Of a stretch of 64,000 nt of DNA, positions 51,714 through 60,918 are shown piece after piece. How positions within the stretch are numbered: the first letter of the stretch is position 1; every line of letters starts with the position of its first letter. The DNA comes from Flavobacteriales bacterium. GTDB lineage: Bacteria > Bacteroidota > Bacteroidia > Flavobacteriales_F > PHOS-HE28. The position numbers and the translations under genes were made by a program. The stretch spans positions 62,001 through 126,000 of the forward strand of contig JAHBUL010000008.1 of assembly GCA_019638085.1 (NCBI GenBank), in the 5' to 3' direction. The notes beneath the pieces were generated by a model, which saw only the letters and a program-made list of their open reading frames with translations, did not search any database and had not been told where the DNA came from.

Positions 51714-52520
51714 TCAGGGTGTGTCCCCCCATGGCGAGCGTTCTTCCACAAGCGAATAATTGCCCACCAGTTTCTTCAAGGTGGCCAATCTCCTCCGGGC
51801 AACGGCTTGATGCAACAAAGGCGGCCGGAACCTATCTACCCAACCCGCCACTATTGCCTTCATACTTCCATGCCTCATATAATCGATCGAGGATTTGAAA
51901 TTCATGGCCGATACCTGGGCCGGATACACGACCCTCAGCTTGGCGAATGCGCCCTTGGAATGAAACTCCCACCAACTGTCAGCGGTGGAGCGGATCGGTG
52001 TATTTACCCGCAACAATCCTTCTGCCGCTTTTTTCCCAAGACAGTACGCACCGGCACACATCATCAATTTCAAGTCCATCGGATAGTGCAGTCCTACGCT
52101 CCCATCCAGCAATGGCCTGCTATCCACTTTACTGAAGGCCACAGGGCTTGACGACGTATACATCAACAGCACCACTTCATCGTCCCTGATCTCCTTGGCG
52201 ATCGCATTCAACAGGTCATGGATGTTCTCCGGAAGTATGATGTCATCTTCAATGAAAAAAGCCACTTTATCCTCCGTTTCCAAGAAATTGCGATATGCTA
52301 TCCGGTGGGACATTGCACAGGCCAACGCGCCATCGGTAAGCCAATGCCGTAAACGGTCCACTCGTGCAATATCACACTCCCTTTCAAGGTCCTCTCGGGT
52401 CAACTTCCTTCCGTCCACCGCAGAGATCTTGGAACCATCAAGTCCTCGTTCAAGGACGTGTTGCCGAATATGAGCTGCCCTTTCCCGAGATCGATCCAGC
52501 GAAACAAAATACGTTTTCAT
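51714..52520 (-). CDS. glycosyltransferase family 25
   Basis: A 268-residue GT25 enzyme. It opens with YFVSLDRSRERAAHIRQHV, continues with ISAVDGRKLTREDLE, ALACAMSHRIAYRNFLE and FIEDDIILP (the acidic metal-binding motif). GT25 members transfer galactose and related sugars to lipopolysaccharide. The start at 52520 overlaps the stop of the upstream FkbM gene (ATGA); the pair runs against the other plus-strand genes, suggesting insertion or inversion of a two-gene unit. Confidence 0.85.
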   Translation of the reverse strand: MKTYFVSLDRSRERAAHIRQHVLERGLDGSKISAVDGRKLTREDLERECDIARVDRLRHWLTDGALACAMSHRIAYRNFLETEDKVAFFIEDDIILPENIHDLLNAIAKEIRDDEVVLLMYTSSSPVAFSKVDSRPLLDGSVGLHYPMDLKLMMCAGAYCLGKKAAEGLLRVNTPIRSTADSWWEFHSKGAFAKLRVVYPAQVSAMNFKSSIDYMRHGSMKAIVAGWVDRFRPPLLHQAVARRRLATLKKLVGNYSLVEERSPWGDTP

Positions 52521-53320
52521 TCCAATGAATACAGATTCAGGTTATAGCTCAGCCGCTGCTTCTTGTATCCTTTGGCACTGAGTATGCCATCGATCGCATT
52601 CTCGCTTTGGCCCATGGACTTCAGGGCCTCCGAATGGATCTCGATCAGAAAATGCTCAACGACCTTCATTTCCATCATGTTCGCCCCGCCTAGCAAGGCC
52701 TCCATTTCAAAGCCCTCAATGTCTATTTTCATGAGCTTGACCCTGGCTGGAAGTATATCCAGAAGATCATCCATCGGAATGATCATGGACGGCTGATGGC
52801 CGAACAAACGGTGCCGCAGCCAGCCTGCGGAAACTTTGAAACCGAATGAATCAGCGAACGTGGAAGCACCGGAATTCACACTGGGATAGAGCTGGAGCTG
52901 CATGGCGGCCCTCGCTCTCCCGATGCCAAATGGGACCAAATGCACATTGAACAAGCTATTCAGCAAGAGGTTCCCTTCGATCACAGGCCACAATCTTTTC
53001 TGCGGTTCTATTGCGTACACCTTTCCCTTTGGTGACACCAGCTTACCGGCCAACACTGAGAAATAGCCCTCGTTCGCTCCAAGGTCCATGAAGCAATCCC
53101 CGGGTTCCAAAAGGTCCTCCAATGCTTCCGTCATCACCGGCTCATAGGCACTGTCCTTCGCCAACTTCAGCCCAAGATCGGATATGGGGTCAACCTCATA
53201 GACCCGTTCGTCCGGGAGCGATATCCTTACTCGCTTCAGATGAAGCGCCCATTTCACGAAGAGCTTCAGTTCGATCGGCCGCAATCGCCTACCAATGAAT
53301 TCCAAGTATTGTATCTTCAT
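52517..53320 (-). CDS. FkbM family methyltransferase (third of three)
   Basis: A 267-residue SAM methyltransferase. SAM loop FMDLGANEGYFSVLAG, VYAIEPQKRLW and FkbM motif LMKIDIEGFEMEALLGG. The internal ATG at 53320 is preferred: the frame above it to 53458 does not look coding. Coupled to GT25 by a four-base overlap, so it probably methylates the sugar added by that enzyme or a neighbour (inference). A 650-bp divergent gap lies upstream. Confidence 0.85.
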   Translation of the reverse strand: MKIQYLEFIGRRLRPIELKLFVKWALHLKRVRISLPDERVYEVDPISDLGLKLAKDSAYEPVMTEALEDLLEPGDCFMDLGANEGYFSVLAGKLVSPKGKVYAIEPQKRLWPVIEGNLLLNSLFNVHLVPFGIGRARAAMQLQLYPSVNSGASTFADSFGFKVSAGWLRHRLFGHQPSMIIPMDDLLDILPARVKLMKIDIEGFEMEALLGGANMMEMKVVEHFLIEIHSEALKSMGQSENAIDGILSAKGYKKQRLSYNLNLYSLE

Positions 53321-53970
53321 GCTTCGGTGTACACTCCTTGTGGAATGCCTGTTTTCCTTCAGCAATGGCGTGGATCGTCCTGCTTGGTAAAGTACGGATG
53401 TATTGCTTGAGGGAGCGCGAAAATAGCAGGCTCCTGTCATCTGGCACCGTCGCATCAACCGTCCCCTCCCCAGGATCAGGACATTCTCCCTTTCACCGTT
53501 GCATCGTTCCTCCCGTATGCTCTGCTTTTCGCTCCTGCCACGGACTCCCTGTTCCAGATCAGGCGAAGTGGTTCAGGACTCAACGTATCCTCCATGTGTT
53601 TTGAAGAGCATTTGTCCTTGGACCGTTGAAGGAGCACCTATACGGGCCGTCGATCGATGTCGCATCCCGGAAAAAGTAACTCAGTGGCCGTTCTGCTGGT
53701 TTTGAAAGCTACTTTAGCCCACACGGGAACTGTGGTATGAACGACCTGTGGCCTACCTATCAACCATAAATGTGCAATAGGACCGTGCTGGATGGCGGAA
53801 GATCGGAAAATTCCAGCTGATGGTACTGCAAAAGGCGAAGATGGAAGTATGCTCCATGGAAAGCCACCGTGCATTGGCCATAAATATCGACCGTTGTGGA
53901 CGAATACTTCCATGTGCTTTATCCGCATTCGTACCTCGCCTCCGTTTCAACTGAAATGCTGGCCCGCGCG
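53321..53970. other. 650-bp divergent gap in the polysaccharide locus
   Basis: Between the minus FkbM gene and the plus glycosyltransferase. Several short frames exist on both strands but none shows a recognisable family, a consistent start, or coding-like composition. A -7-like TGGTTTTG (53697-53704, one mismatch) is the only promoter candidate for the plus side, 266 bp before the ATG. The palindromic CGATCGATG near 53651 is noted. May hold a remnant of a lost gene. Confidence 0.5.
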
Positions 53971-55062
53971 ATGACGATCCTCGTTTTTTCACTCGAGCCA
54001 TGGGGCGATATGTGGTACTCCAAGCAGCATTATGCCGCTGAACTTGCCAAGGACCATTTGGTATATTTCATCAGCCCACCGGTTAGATGGCAGCTGTGCG
54101 ACTTGTTCTCCTTTAACCTGAAGCTCCGAACAACACCGGAGGGAGTTACCGTGGTGGACTATCGGAACAATCTTCCGCTGCGGCTGCTGCCCCTTCCCAT
54201 AGCCCGCTGGGCCATACGACAAACGGCCCGGAAGTTGGGCCGCTTGCTTCAAAGCGGCGAAACCGTCCTGTGGTGCTTCCACCCCACAGCGATCGCTCTC
54301 CAAATCGCACTGCGACGCAAGAACACCCAATTGATCTACCATGTTGTGGACCCTTATGAAAACTTCTCGGACGATATCCCCTGCGCCCGGGAAGCCGATG
54401 TAGTGGTCATCGTCAATCCGAGGTACAAGGAGCGCTATATGCCGATCAACCCGAACACCATACTCATACCGCATGGGGTCCGTGAAATGGACCGGGTACG
54501 TGGCGCAAGGGAAGCATACAAGCAGGCAAAACATCCGTATGCGATCATGGCAGGAGGAATTACGTCTCGTACTGATTATGCGCTCTTGCAGACCATGTGC
54601 GAACGGCTGCCACGGTTAAGGCTGATCCTTGCAGGACAAATGGAACCATTGGAACCCGAACTGGAAAGACAACGTAACGCTTTGCTCGCCTTGTCAAATG
54701 TGCAGTACGCAGGCGTGCTGCACCCGAACCAACTGCAGAGCTTGGTCGGCGCGGCCATTGTGGGTTTGATCGCTTATGGCTTCGATCCTGTGCAGGGCAC
54801 CCCACTTAAGGCGCTGAATTACCTTGCACAACTTCGGCCAGTGGTCTCCAGCATCAATTGCCGCATACCTGAACTGGAAGGCAAAGGCATTTACCATGTG
54901 GAAAATGCTGAGAACTTCATCCAGCGGGTCACGCAAGCCATGGACGGCACGTTGCAATTGGAAGAAGAGGTGGTCAACCGATACTTGGATGATCGATCCT
55001 ATGATAAGTTGGTCGCCAGGATCCTCGATTCACTCCCTCCCTTGTCCGAACAAAAAGCATGA
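53971..55062 (+). CDS. glycosyltransferase, GT-B fold (paralogue of the gene at 50365)
   Basis: A 363-residue protein. It opens with ILVFSLEPWGDMWYSKQHYAAEL, the same pattern as the 50365 protein, and shows the C-terminal half GVLHPNQLQSLVGAAIVGLIAYGFDPVQGTPLKALNYLA with the sugar-nucleotide-binding stretch. HVVDPYENFSDDIPCAREADVVVIV matches HAMDLRNPAHF...ADLVIVV of the paralogue. The start at 53971 aligns with the paralogue; 53896 is too long. Likely adds a sugar to the surface glycan. Confidence 0.8.
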   Translation: MTILVFSLEPWGDMWYSKQHYAAELAKDHLVYFISPPVRWQLCDLFSFNLKLRTTPEGVTVVDYRNNLPLRLLPLPIARWAIRQTARKLGRLLQSGETVLWCFHPTAIALQIALRRKNTQLIYHVVDPYENFSDDIPCAREADVVVIVNPRYKERYMPINPNTILIPHGVREMDRVRGAREAYKQAKHPYAIMAGGITSRTDYALLQTMCERLPRLRLILAGQMEPLEPELERQRNALLALSNVQYAGVLHPNQLQSLVGAAIVGLIAYGFDPVQGTPLKALNYLAQLRPVVSSINCRIPELEGKGIYHVENAENFIQRVTQAMDGTLQLEEEVVNRYLDDRSYDKLVARILDSLPPLSEQKA

Positions 55063-55179
55063 TGGACTAACGGCTGTACTTGCAGCATTTCAATTGCCGC
55101 CAACACTTCGCAAGGACCTCCGCTTTCCACGGTGCTGCGATGCCTACCCCGGGGTAGCACAAGATCACCCTCCACGACC

Positions 55180-56310
55180 ATGCACGTACTTCACACCTTT
55201 GCGAACAACTCCAGCGTGCCTTATCTGACCTGGTTCACACAACGCGCTCAAAAGGAAGGCAACGTGCGGTATTCCTTTGTGTTGCTCTACCCTGAACGAC
55301 CCGCCATCATGGATGAAATGGCCAAACTTGGCTATCCCTGCCATTGGATCAAATACGATGACAACAAGCGCAAGCGTGGCCTGATAAAGGCCTTACCAAA
55401 AATGTGGTGGTATATCCGCCGCATGCGCCCGGACATTCTGCATTGCAACCTTTTCGACGACTCACTGCCCGGCTTGTTGGCGGGTTGGATGGCGGGGGTC
55501 AGGGTCCGGGTGGTCTCCAAGCAGGAAACGGGCTACCACTGGCTTCATGCCCCTCGGTGGATGTGGTTTGATAGATTGATCACCCGTCTGGCCACCGATG
55601 TGATCGCCATTTCCGGAGAAAGCCGGCAATTCCTCCTGGAGAAGGAAAAGGCACCCGCGAACAAGGTCAAGTTGGTACACAATGGTATCCCACCGGAGCT
55701 TTTCACCAGACAATATCCAGAAACGATCATCGCCCTTCGGGAGCGCTTTGGGGTCACCTCGGAGCATCTGGTGATAGGCACTGTTGCGCGCTTCATCCCT
55801 TGGAAAGGATACAGGCAGATCGTGGAGGCTGCGGGTGCTGTGGTCCAAAGACACCCCAACGCACGATTCATCTTCTGTGGTGCGGGTGACCAAAAGGCAG
55901 CGATCAAGGAGCAGGTCCGCGATGCGGGACTCAACGGCCATGTGATATTCGCGGGCTGGGTTGAACGCTCGGCCATGCCATCCTTCTATGGGCTGCTGGA
56001 CCTTTACCTTCATGCCGCCATGCTGGAACCCTTTGGTCTGATCTACCCGGAAGCCATGATGAACGGCGTGCCGGTGGTGAGCACTCCCACCGGTGCGGCC
56101 TTGGATGCAATTGAGGATGGCAAGAACGGCATCCTTGTGGCCGAGCGCACCGGCCTTGCGCTGGCCGAAGGAGTTGAGCGACTTCTGCTATTGGATCGGC
56201 ATGCCATCGGGAAGGCGGGCAAACACACAGCGCTGCACATGTACTCCTTCGACGTAATGTGGAAGGGTACCATGGACGTGTACCACAATGCTTTAGACCG
56301 AACAGGATGA
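55180..56310 (+). CDS. glycosyltransferase family 4
   Basis: A 376-residue GT-B retaining enzyme. The C-terminal half carries VGTVARFIPWKGYRQIVEAA, RFIFCGAGDQ and the EPFGLIYPEAMMNGVPVVSTPTGA motif (E-x7-E of GT4). The N-terminal half opens HVLHTFANNSSVPYLTWFTQRA. The ATG at 55180 fits; upstream frame unsupported. It is coupled to the next gene by ATGA at 56307. Sugar not predictable. Confidence 0.9.
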   Translation: MHVLHTFANNSSVPYLTWFTQRAQKEGNVRYSFVLLYPERPAIMDEMAKLGYPCHWIKYDDNKRKRGLIKALPKMWWYIRRMRPDILHCNLFDDSLPGLLAGWMAGVRVRVVSKQETGYHWLHAPRWMWFDRLITRLATDVIAISGESRQFLLEKEKAPANKVKLVHNGIPPELFTRQYPETIIALRERFGVTSEHLVIGTVARFIPWKGYRQIVEAAGAVVQRHPNARFIFCGAGDQKAAIKEQVRDAGLNGHVIFAGWVERSAMPSFYGLLDLYLHAAMLEPFGLIYPEAMMNGVPVVSTPTGAALDAIEDGKNGILVAERTGLALAEGVERLLLLDRHAIGKAGKHTALHMYSFDVMWKGTMDVYHNALDRTG

Positions 56311-57197
56311 GCACTCCGGAAGTATCGGTCATCATACCCGCGTACAATGCCGAACGATGGCTAAGAGAGGCCGTGGACAGTGTGTTGGCCCAAACGCACA
56401 ACGACTGGGAGTTGATCATCGTGAACGATGGGTCCACCGATGCAACACTTCGTATTGCATACGGAATCGGAGATGACCGCATGATCATTTTGGACCAAGT
56501 GAACGCAGGAGTGAGCGCAGCGCGCAACGCAGGCGTGACCTTGGCCCGGGGCAAGTACATCTGCTTCATGGATGCTGATGATGTGATGCTCCCAACAAAC
56601 CTTGCCGTGAAAGTGGCGTGCCTGAAAGAACATGGGGTGGATTGGGTATATGGTGACCTGGCCCTGCGTGATGCCCATATGAGGCCGATCGGTCAAGTCT
56701 TGAGGGGTACCGATAACGACGTGCTCGAGACCCTGTTGCTCAACTACGAGCCCGCCGTACCGACCTCCTGCAGCAACGTGGTAGCTCGCCGGTCCTGTTT
56801 TCAGCAGGGCGTGTGCTTTGATGAGCACCTCTCCAATGCTGCCGACCAGGACTTCTCGATGCAACTGGCCGCACGGTTCAGCCATCGCCATCTGCCCGGT
56901 GTGTACAACCTCTATCGCATCGTGCCCGGCAGCATGAGCAAGAATATCGCTCTTTATGAACGCGATCACCTCCGTCTTTTCTGGAAGGCCCGCGAGGGTG
57001 GCCATCTGGACGACCCGATCTTCCGCCGGAAGTGCATGGCCAACGTGTATTGGGCAATTGGAGGAAGCTGGTGGCTGTTGGCACACCGTCCTTTACGGGC
57101 CATCACATTCTTTGCCAAAGCGATCCTTAACTGGCCCAAGGTCGTGGTACGCCCCATAAAGAAGCGGCTTTGGATCAACCCGTACATGGTCCGCTAG
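56307..57197 (+). CDS. glycosyltransferase family 2
   Basis: A 296-residue GT-A enzyme: VSVIIPAYNAERWLREAVDSVLAQTH, LIIVNDGSTDATL, and the metal-binding FMDADDVMLP. NLYRIVPGSMSKN in the last third is the region where the acceptor site usually lies. Starts by ATGA overlap with the GT4 gene. Part of the same plus-strand run as the flippase. Substrate unknown. Confidence 0.92.
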   Translation: MSTPEVSVIIPAYNAERWLREAVDSVLAQTHNDWELIIVNDGSTDATLRIAYGIGDDRMIILDQVNAGVSAARNAGVTLARGKYICFMDADDVMLPTNLAVKVACLKEHGVDWVYGDLALRDAHMRPIGQVLRGTDNDVLETLLLNYEPAVPTSCSNVVARRSCFQQGVCFDEHLSNAADQDFSMQLAARFSHRHLPGVYNLYRIVPGSMSKNIALYERDHLRLFWKAREGGHLDDPIFRRKCMANVYWAIGGSWWLLAHRPLRAITFFAKAILNWPKVVVRPIKKRLWINPYMVR

Positions 57198-57254
57198 CCA
57201 TGGTTATGAAGCAACTGGCCAGACCTCCGATGTTGTCCGAAACACGCTCTCCCC

Positions 57255-58598
57255 GTGAGTCTTAAGCGCGGCATCTTTTATACGTTCCTGACCCAGGTGC
57301 CCAACCTGCTTCTGTTCTTCGTATCCAGTACACTGATGACCCGGATACTTGGTGACGAGGGTCGAGGTAGCTACGCGCTGATACAGAGCTTGTCCACCAT
57401 GTTAAGCATGGTGCTCGGACTGAACCTCACATTTGGGATCACCTACTTCACAGCAAAGGACAAAGGCGATCCCACCCGCATGGTCCGCGTGGGAGCAAGC
57501 CTGATGGCTGTGAATATTGTTCTTGTACCATTGATCCTCCTTCTGGTATTCAGGAACCACGGTATCGGCAAGGTTTTTCTCCCAGGGAACGCAACGCATT
57601 GGGGATATGGGGTATACCTATTGCTATCCATCGTATTCGGTCAGGCCACCAGTCTTATTGGTGCGATCCTATTGGGACTCAAGAAATTCAAGGCCCTGAA
57701 CCGGATAAGTATTATCAATGCCTCCCTAAGCGCGATCACGTTCACGATCATGTATGTGTTTCGCGCGCACATACCTCCGGAGAATGCATTGGCCATTGTA
57801 CTTGCAGGGTCCATGGCCTACGGATTGACCATGGTGCTTATTTATGGCCTTAGCTATGTTCGGATCGTCGGCATCCTCCCGATCCCCACATGGAAATGGC
57901 CAATACTGAAGCCGGTGCTCCTTTTCGTCCTTGTCGGGTATCTCAGCAATTTCATCAATTTGATCAACTATCGATTTGACATTTGGGTGGTGGCCAGCTA
58001 TGCCGGCACGGCCCAGCTGGGTTTGTATGCGGTGGCCGTGGGCGTGGGGCAGCTCCTGTTCTACATACCGGAACCCTTTTCACGTGTCGTACAACCGTAT
58101 CTCTATGGAAACATGGATGCGGCCCTTTTGGACCGCTTCAAATTCATAGTGCGTTTGAATTTCACCACCGTTGCACTGCTCTCGCTCGGACTGGGCTGGA
58201 CAGCGCATTGGGTCATCCCCTTGCTGTATGGCGAAGCCTTTAGTGCTTCGGTGGCTGCACTTCAGATTCTTTTGCCCGGCATTGCCTTCATCAGCGCGTC
58301 CAAACTTCTTGGGCTCCTGGTGGTGCAAGGCGGCTACATCCGCTATAACCTGTATGCAACCGCTGTTGCCGCCGGTATCACCATCGGGTTGGACCTGCTG
58401 CTTATTCCGATCTGGGGCATTAGCGGGGCCGCCTTGGTCAGCTCGGTTGCCTATGTTTCCCTTACAGCGGTGCAATGTGCCGTGATCTACTTCAAAATGG
58501 GAATCACGGTCGGGGACATGTTCTTGTTACGGCCCTCGGACTTGTTCCGGATCCGTGCTCTGGTGACCAAGCACGTCTCAACCCTGTTCGGAAGATGA
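57255..58598 (+). CDS. Wzx-like oligosaccharide flippase
   Basis: A 447-residue polytopic protein with about 12 to 14 membrane helices. The opening LKRGIFYTFLTQVPNLLLFFVSSTLMTRILGDEGRGSYALIQ is the MATE/PST-type polysaccharide flippase pattern. It would move a lipid-linked repeat unit across the inner membrane. The GTG at 57255 is the likely start. The tail reads MFLLRPSDLFRIRAL, which is similar to the tail of the next small frame. It overlaps that frame by ATGA. Confidence 0.88.
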   Translation: MSLKRGIFYTFLTQVPNLLLFFVSSTLMTRILGDEGRGSYALIQSLSTMLSMVLGLNLTFGITYFTAKDKGDPTRMVRVGASLMAVNIVLVPLILLLVFRNHGIGKVFLPGNATHWGYGVYLLLSIVFGQATSLIGAILLGLKKFKALNRISIINASLSAITFTIMYVFRAHIPPENALAIVLAGSMAYGLTMVLIYGLSYVRIVGILPIPTWKWPILKPVLLFVLVGYLSNFINLINYRFDIWVVASYAGTAQLGLYAVAVGVGQLLFYIPEPFSRVVQPYLYGNMDAALLDRFKFIVRLNFTTVALLSLGLGWTAHWVIPLLYGEAFSASVAALQILLPGIAFISASKLLGLLVVQGGYIRYNLYATAVAAGITIGLDLLLIPIWGISGAALVSSVAYVSLTAVQCAVIYFKMGITVGDMFLLRPSDLFRIRALVTKHVSTLFGR

Positions 58599-58843
58599 CC
58601 GGTGTGCAGAACGCATACTTTGTACAACCCCTTGTGTACGTGGCCATGGAGCGTAGTAGGTGGGTCATGCGCGAAAAGTCGTTCCGGGCCAACCTTCTCA
58701 CCATCTTACTTGCCGTTCCTTGGCTGATCATATATCATGAAAGGGGGATCATGGATTGGGATATCTTCCTTCCGCGCTCTTCCGAACTTGCGCGCATTCG
58801 TACTCTGACCGGTGCCCGATTTTCATTTCCTGCCTCCAAATAA
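58595..58843 (+). CDS. small protein of 82 residues, one membrane segment, unknown
   Basis: The ATG at 58595 overlaps the flippase stop (ATGA), and its TAA (58841-58843) overlaps the next ATG (TAATG), so it is joined on both sides. It has one hydrophobic stretch (ANLLTILLAVPWLIIYH). The C-terminal DIFLPRSSELARIRTL resembles the flippase tail MFLLRPSDLFRIRAL, so it could be a remnant of a duplicated flippase end or a small partner. No homologue known to me; the coding claim rests on the overlaps and length. Confidence 0.5.
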   Translation: MTGVQNAYFVQPLVYVAMERSRWVMREKSFRANLLTILLAVPWLIIYHERGIMDWDIFLPRSSELARIRTLTGARFSFPASK

Positions 58844-59700
58844 TGGCTCCGCATAACGTCTACCCGCCTCCCCTCTCCATCGGTCGACCCTTGGTCTCCA
58901 TCATTGTCCCATGCTACAATGCAGCCGCTTATCTCGCCGACTGCATCCGCTCGGTACTGGAGCAATCCTGGGACAACTGGGAACTCCTGTTGATAGATAA
59001 TGGCTCCACGGATGAAAGTACGGCCATCGCCGCCAGCTTTACCGATCCTCGAATAATTCGGATGGATGAACACCGAAAGGGGGTTTCCTTTGCACGCAAC
59101 TTGGGGCTTACCCAAATGAAAGGAGCGTTCTTTTGCTTTTTGGATGCCGATGACAAATTGCCACCTGATGCGTTGCGCCTCAGGCTTGAACTCTTCCGCA
59201 GGTATCCGGAGGCACGCTTCGCCGATGGGGCCATGCAAGCTTTCGATGCGGTCACCGGCAAGGTCAAGTGGACACGCTCCCCTTGGTACCGTGGCATGCC
59301 GTTCGATGCCTTGATGCGCATGGACGGTTCCTGCTTTGCAGGAAATACATGGATGGTAAGGCGAGTGCCTGGGCATTGTTACAGTATGCCCGAGCATATG
59401 CACCATTCCGAGGATCACGCCTTCTATCTCGGCATCAGCCGTCAAGGCGCATATGTCAGTACCGCACGCGTGGTGTTGCATTACCGCACAGGACATGCAT
59501 CGGCCAATAGCGACCCATTAAGGGGCCATCCTGGATACTTGGAACTCTATAGGTGGATGAGGGAGCTACGGCCTGCACCCTCGGACAAACAATTGGAACA
59601 TGCTTGGAGGCGGTTGCGTCGTTTCATGGTGAGGGACCTGTTGAAAAGAGGACATTTCCTCGGTGCCTTCCGCGTACGCCATCGGCCGAGACCAACATAG
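58843..59700 (+). CDS. glycosyltransferase family 2
   Basis: A 285-residue GT-A enzyme: VSIIVPCYNAAAYLADCIRSVLEQSWDNW, LLIDNGSTDEST, FCFLDADDKLP. ATG at 58843 overlaps the small upstream frame; the longer frame to 58756 is not supported. It has similarity to the gene at 56307 in the N-terminal half, as usual for this family. It is the last plus-strand gene of this run; the next two genes face it. Confidence 0.9.
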   Translation: MAPHNVYPPPLSIGRPLVSIIVPCYNAAAYLADCIRSVLEQSWDNWELLLIDNGSTDESTAIAASFTDPRIIRMDEHRKGVSFARNLGLTQMKGAFFCFLDADDKLPPDALRLRLELFRRYPEARFADGAMQAFDAVTGKVKWTRSPWYRGMPFDALMRMDGSCFAGNTWMVRRVPGHCYSMPEHMHHSEDHAFYLGISRQGAYVSTARVVLHYRTGHASANSDPLRGHPGYLELYRWMRELRPAPSDKQLEHAWRRLRRFMVRDLLKRGHFLGAFRVRHRPRPT

Positions 59701-59709
59701 TGGAGCAGG

Positions 59710-60918
59710 CTATGCTCCATAGAGGCTGCGATACACTTGCTCGGCTAACTTGTAATTGCGGTAGCGCTCGGCCACTGGACGGACCTTCGCATATAAATAC
59801 TTCCGATCACCGCTTTCTAATATGCGGTCCATCTGCTCCACTGCCGCTTTATAACCATCCCGGTCCAAGGATGCTATCACACTCCCTATCCCATATTTCT
59901 CGATGATCCCGGAATCGTCGGAGATCCCCGACGTGATCATCACCGGTAGGCCCAACGCCCAATATTCCCCATTCTTTATGGGTGTGCAGTAACGTTTGGT
60001 CGGCACCGGCTTTACCGGGGTCAACGCCCAATCGGCCAAGCCCATCAGGTCCGGCACATCATGTGGCAGCACGAAACGGATGGTGAACATATCCTGGCTC
60101 AAACCGGCCTTCTCCATGAATGGGCGAAGCTCATCCAAAGTGTGCGAGGTAAGCAAGAGAACGTGTAAACGGTCGCCCCAATGATCGCGTGCTGTTCGGA
60201 ACAGGTCAAACACTTCCTGATCCAAATAGATACCACCGAACTTCCCCGCATATACGGCCACCATTTTCCCTTCCAGACCCATGGCCTGCAACAGATCCGC
60301 CCGCTTCAAATTCCTACTCGAAAAGCGATCAAGGTCCACACAGGCCGGTTTTACCATGAATACTTCCGGCACGAATCCATATTTCTCCTCGGCATAGATG
60401 CGCATGCCCTCCGAGGCGGCAACCACTGCCTTGGCTTTCCGGGTCTGCCATCTTTCGAACAGGAACAAGGTGCGGAACGCAAGACTTCCTCGCCGCCACG
60501 TACCATTCTCCACCATCGCCTCGGCGTGAGGTTCATAACTGTCGATGATCAGTGGCTTACGTGTAAGTACGGACAACAAGTAGCCGACCATGCCAGCAGG
60601 AGTGCACCACGCATGCAAGGTATCGATGCCCTCTTGGCGAATGATCCGTCGCAAGGACAGGATCAGCCGCATGATCATCCCCAACCCCGATGCTCCAAAT
60701 GATCGGTAAGGGAATGAATGATGGACCAGTCCGTCCATGATCGGCGTAGCATCTGGAACTGTACCTCCACGCTCCAGTGTTACCAAGTGGATCCTGCTTC
60801 CCTCCGGCAGGACATCCTTCATGATCCTTAGATAAGGCAACGTATAATTCACTACCAACGGGTCGCTCCGATCCCAATACGTGATCACCAGAATGTTGCG
60901 GCTGCCGGATTCAGACAT
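59710..60918 (-). CDS. glycosyltransferase family 4
   Basis: A 402-residue GT-B protein. N-terminal part: NILVITYWDRSDPLVVNYTLPYLRIMK; linker with DTLHAWCTPAGMVGYLLS; C-terminal part: VAVYAGKFGGIYLDQEVFDLFR, VLLLTSHTLDEL, and CTPIKNGEYWALGLPVMIT as the nucleotide-sugar site. The start at 60918 overlaps the Wzy-like gene by 8 bp. Convergent with the GT2 gene with a 9-bp gap. Confidence 0.87.
   Translation of the reverse strand: MSESGSRNILVITYWDRSDPLVVNYTLPYLRIMKDVLPEGSRIHLVTLERGGTVPDATPIMDGLVHHSFPYRSFGASGLGMIMRLILSLRRIIRQEGIDTLHAWCTPAGMVGYLLSVLTRKPLIIDSYEPHAEAMVENGTWRRGSLAFRTLFLFERWQTRKAKAVVAASEGMRIYAEEKYGFVPEVFMVKPACVDLDRFSSRNLKRADLLQAMGLEGKMVAVYAGKFGGIYLDQEVFDLFRTARDHWGDRLHVLLLTSHTLDELRPFMEKAGLSQDMFTIRFVLPHDVPDLMGLADWALTPVKPVPTKRYCTPIKNGEYWALGLPVMITSGISDDSGIIEKYGIGSVIASLDRDGYKAAVEQMDRILESGDRKYLYAKVRPVAERYRNYKLAEQVYRSLYGA

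Noticed and set aside
53338..53604. Possible 88-residue gene in the 650-bp gap
   Set aside because: No family, no start signal, composition unlike neighbouring genes.
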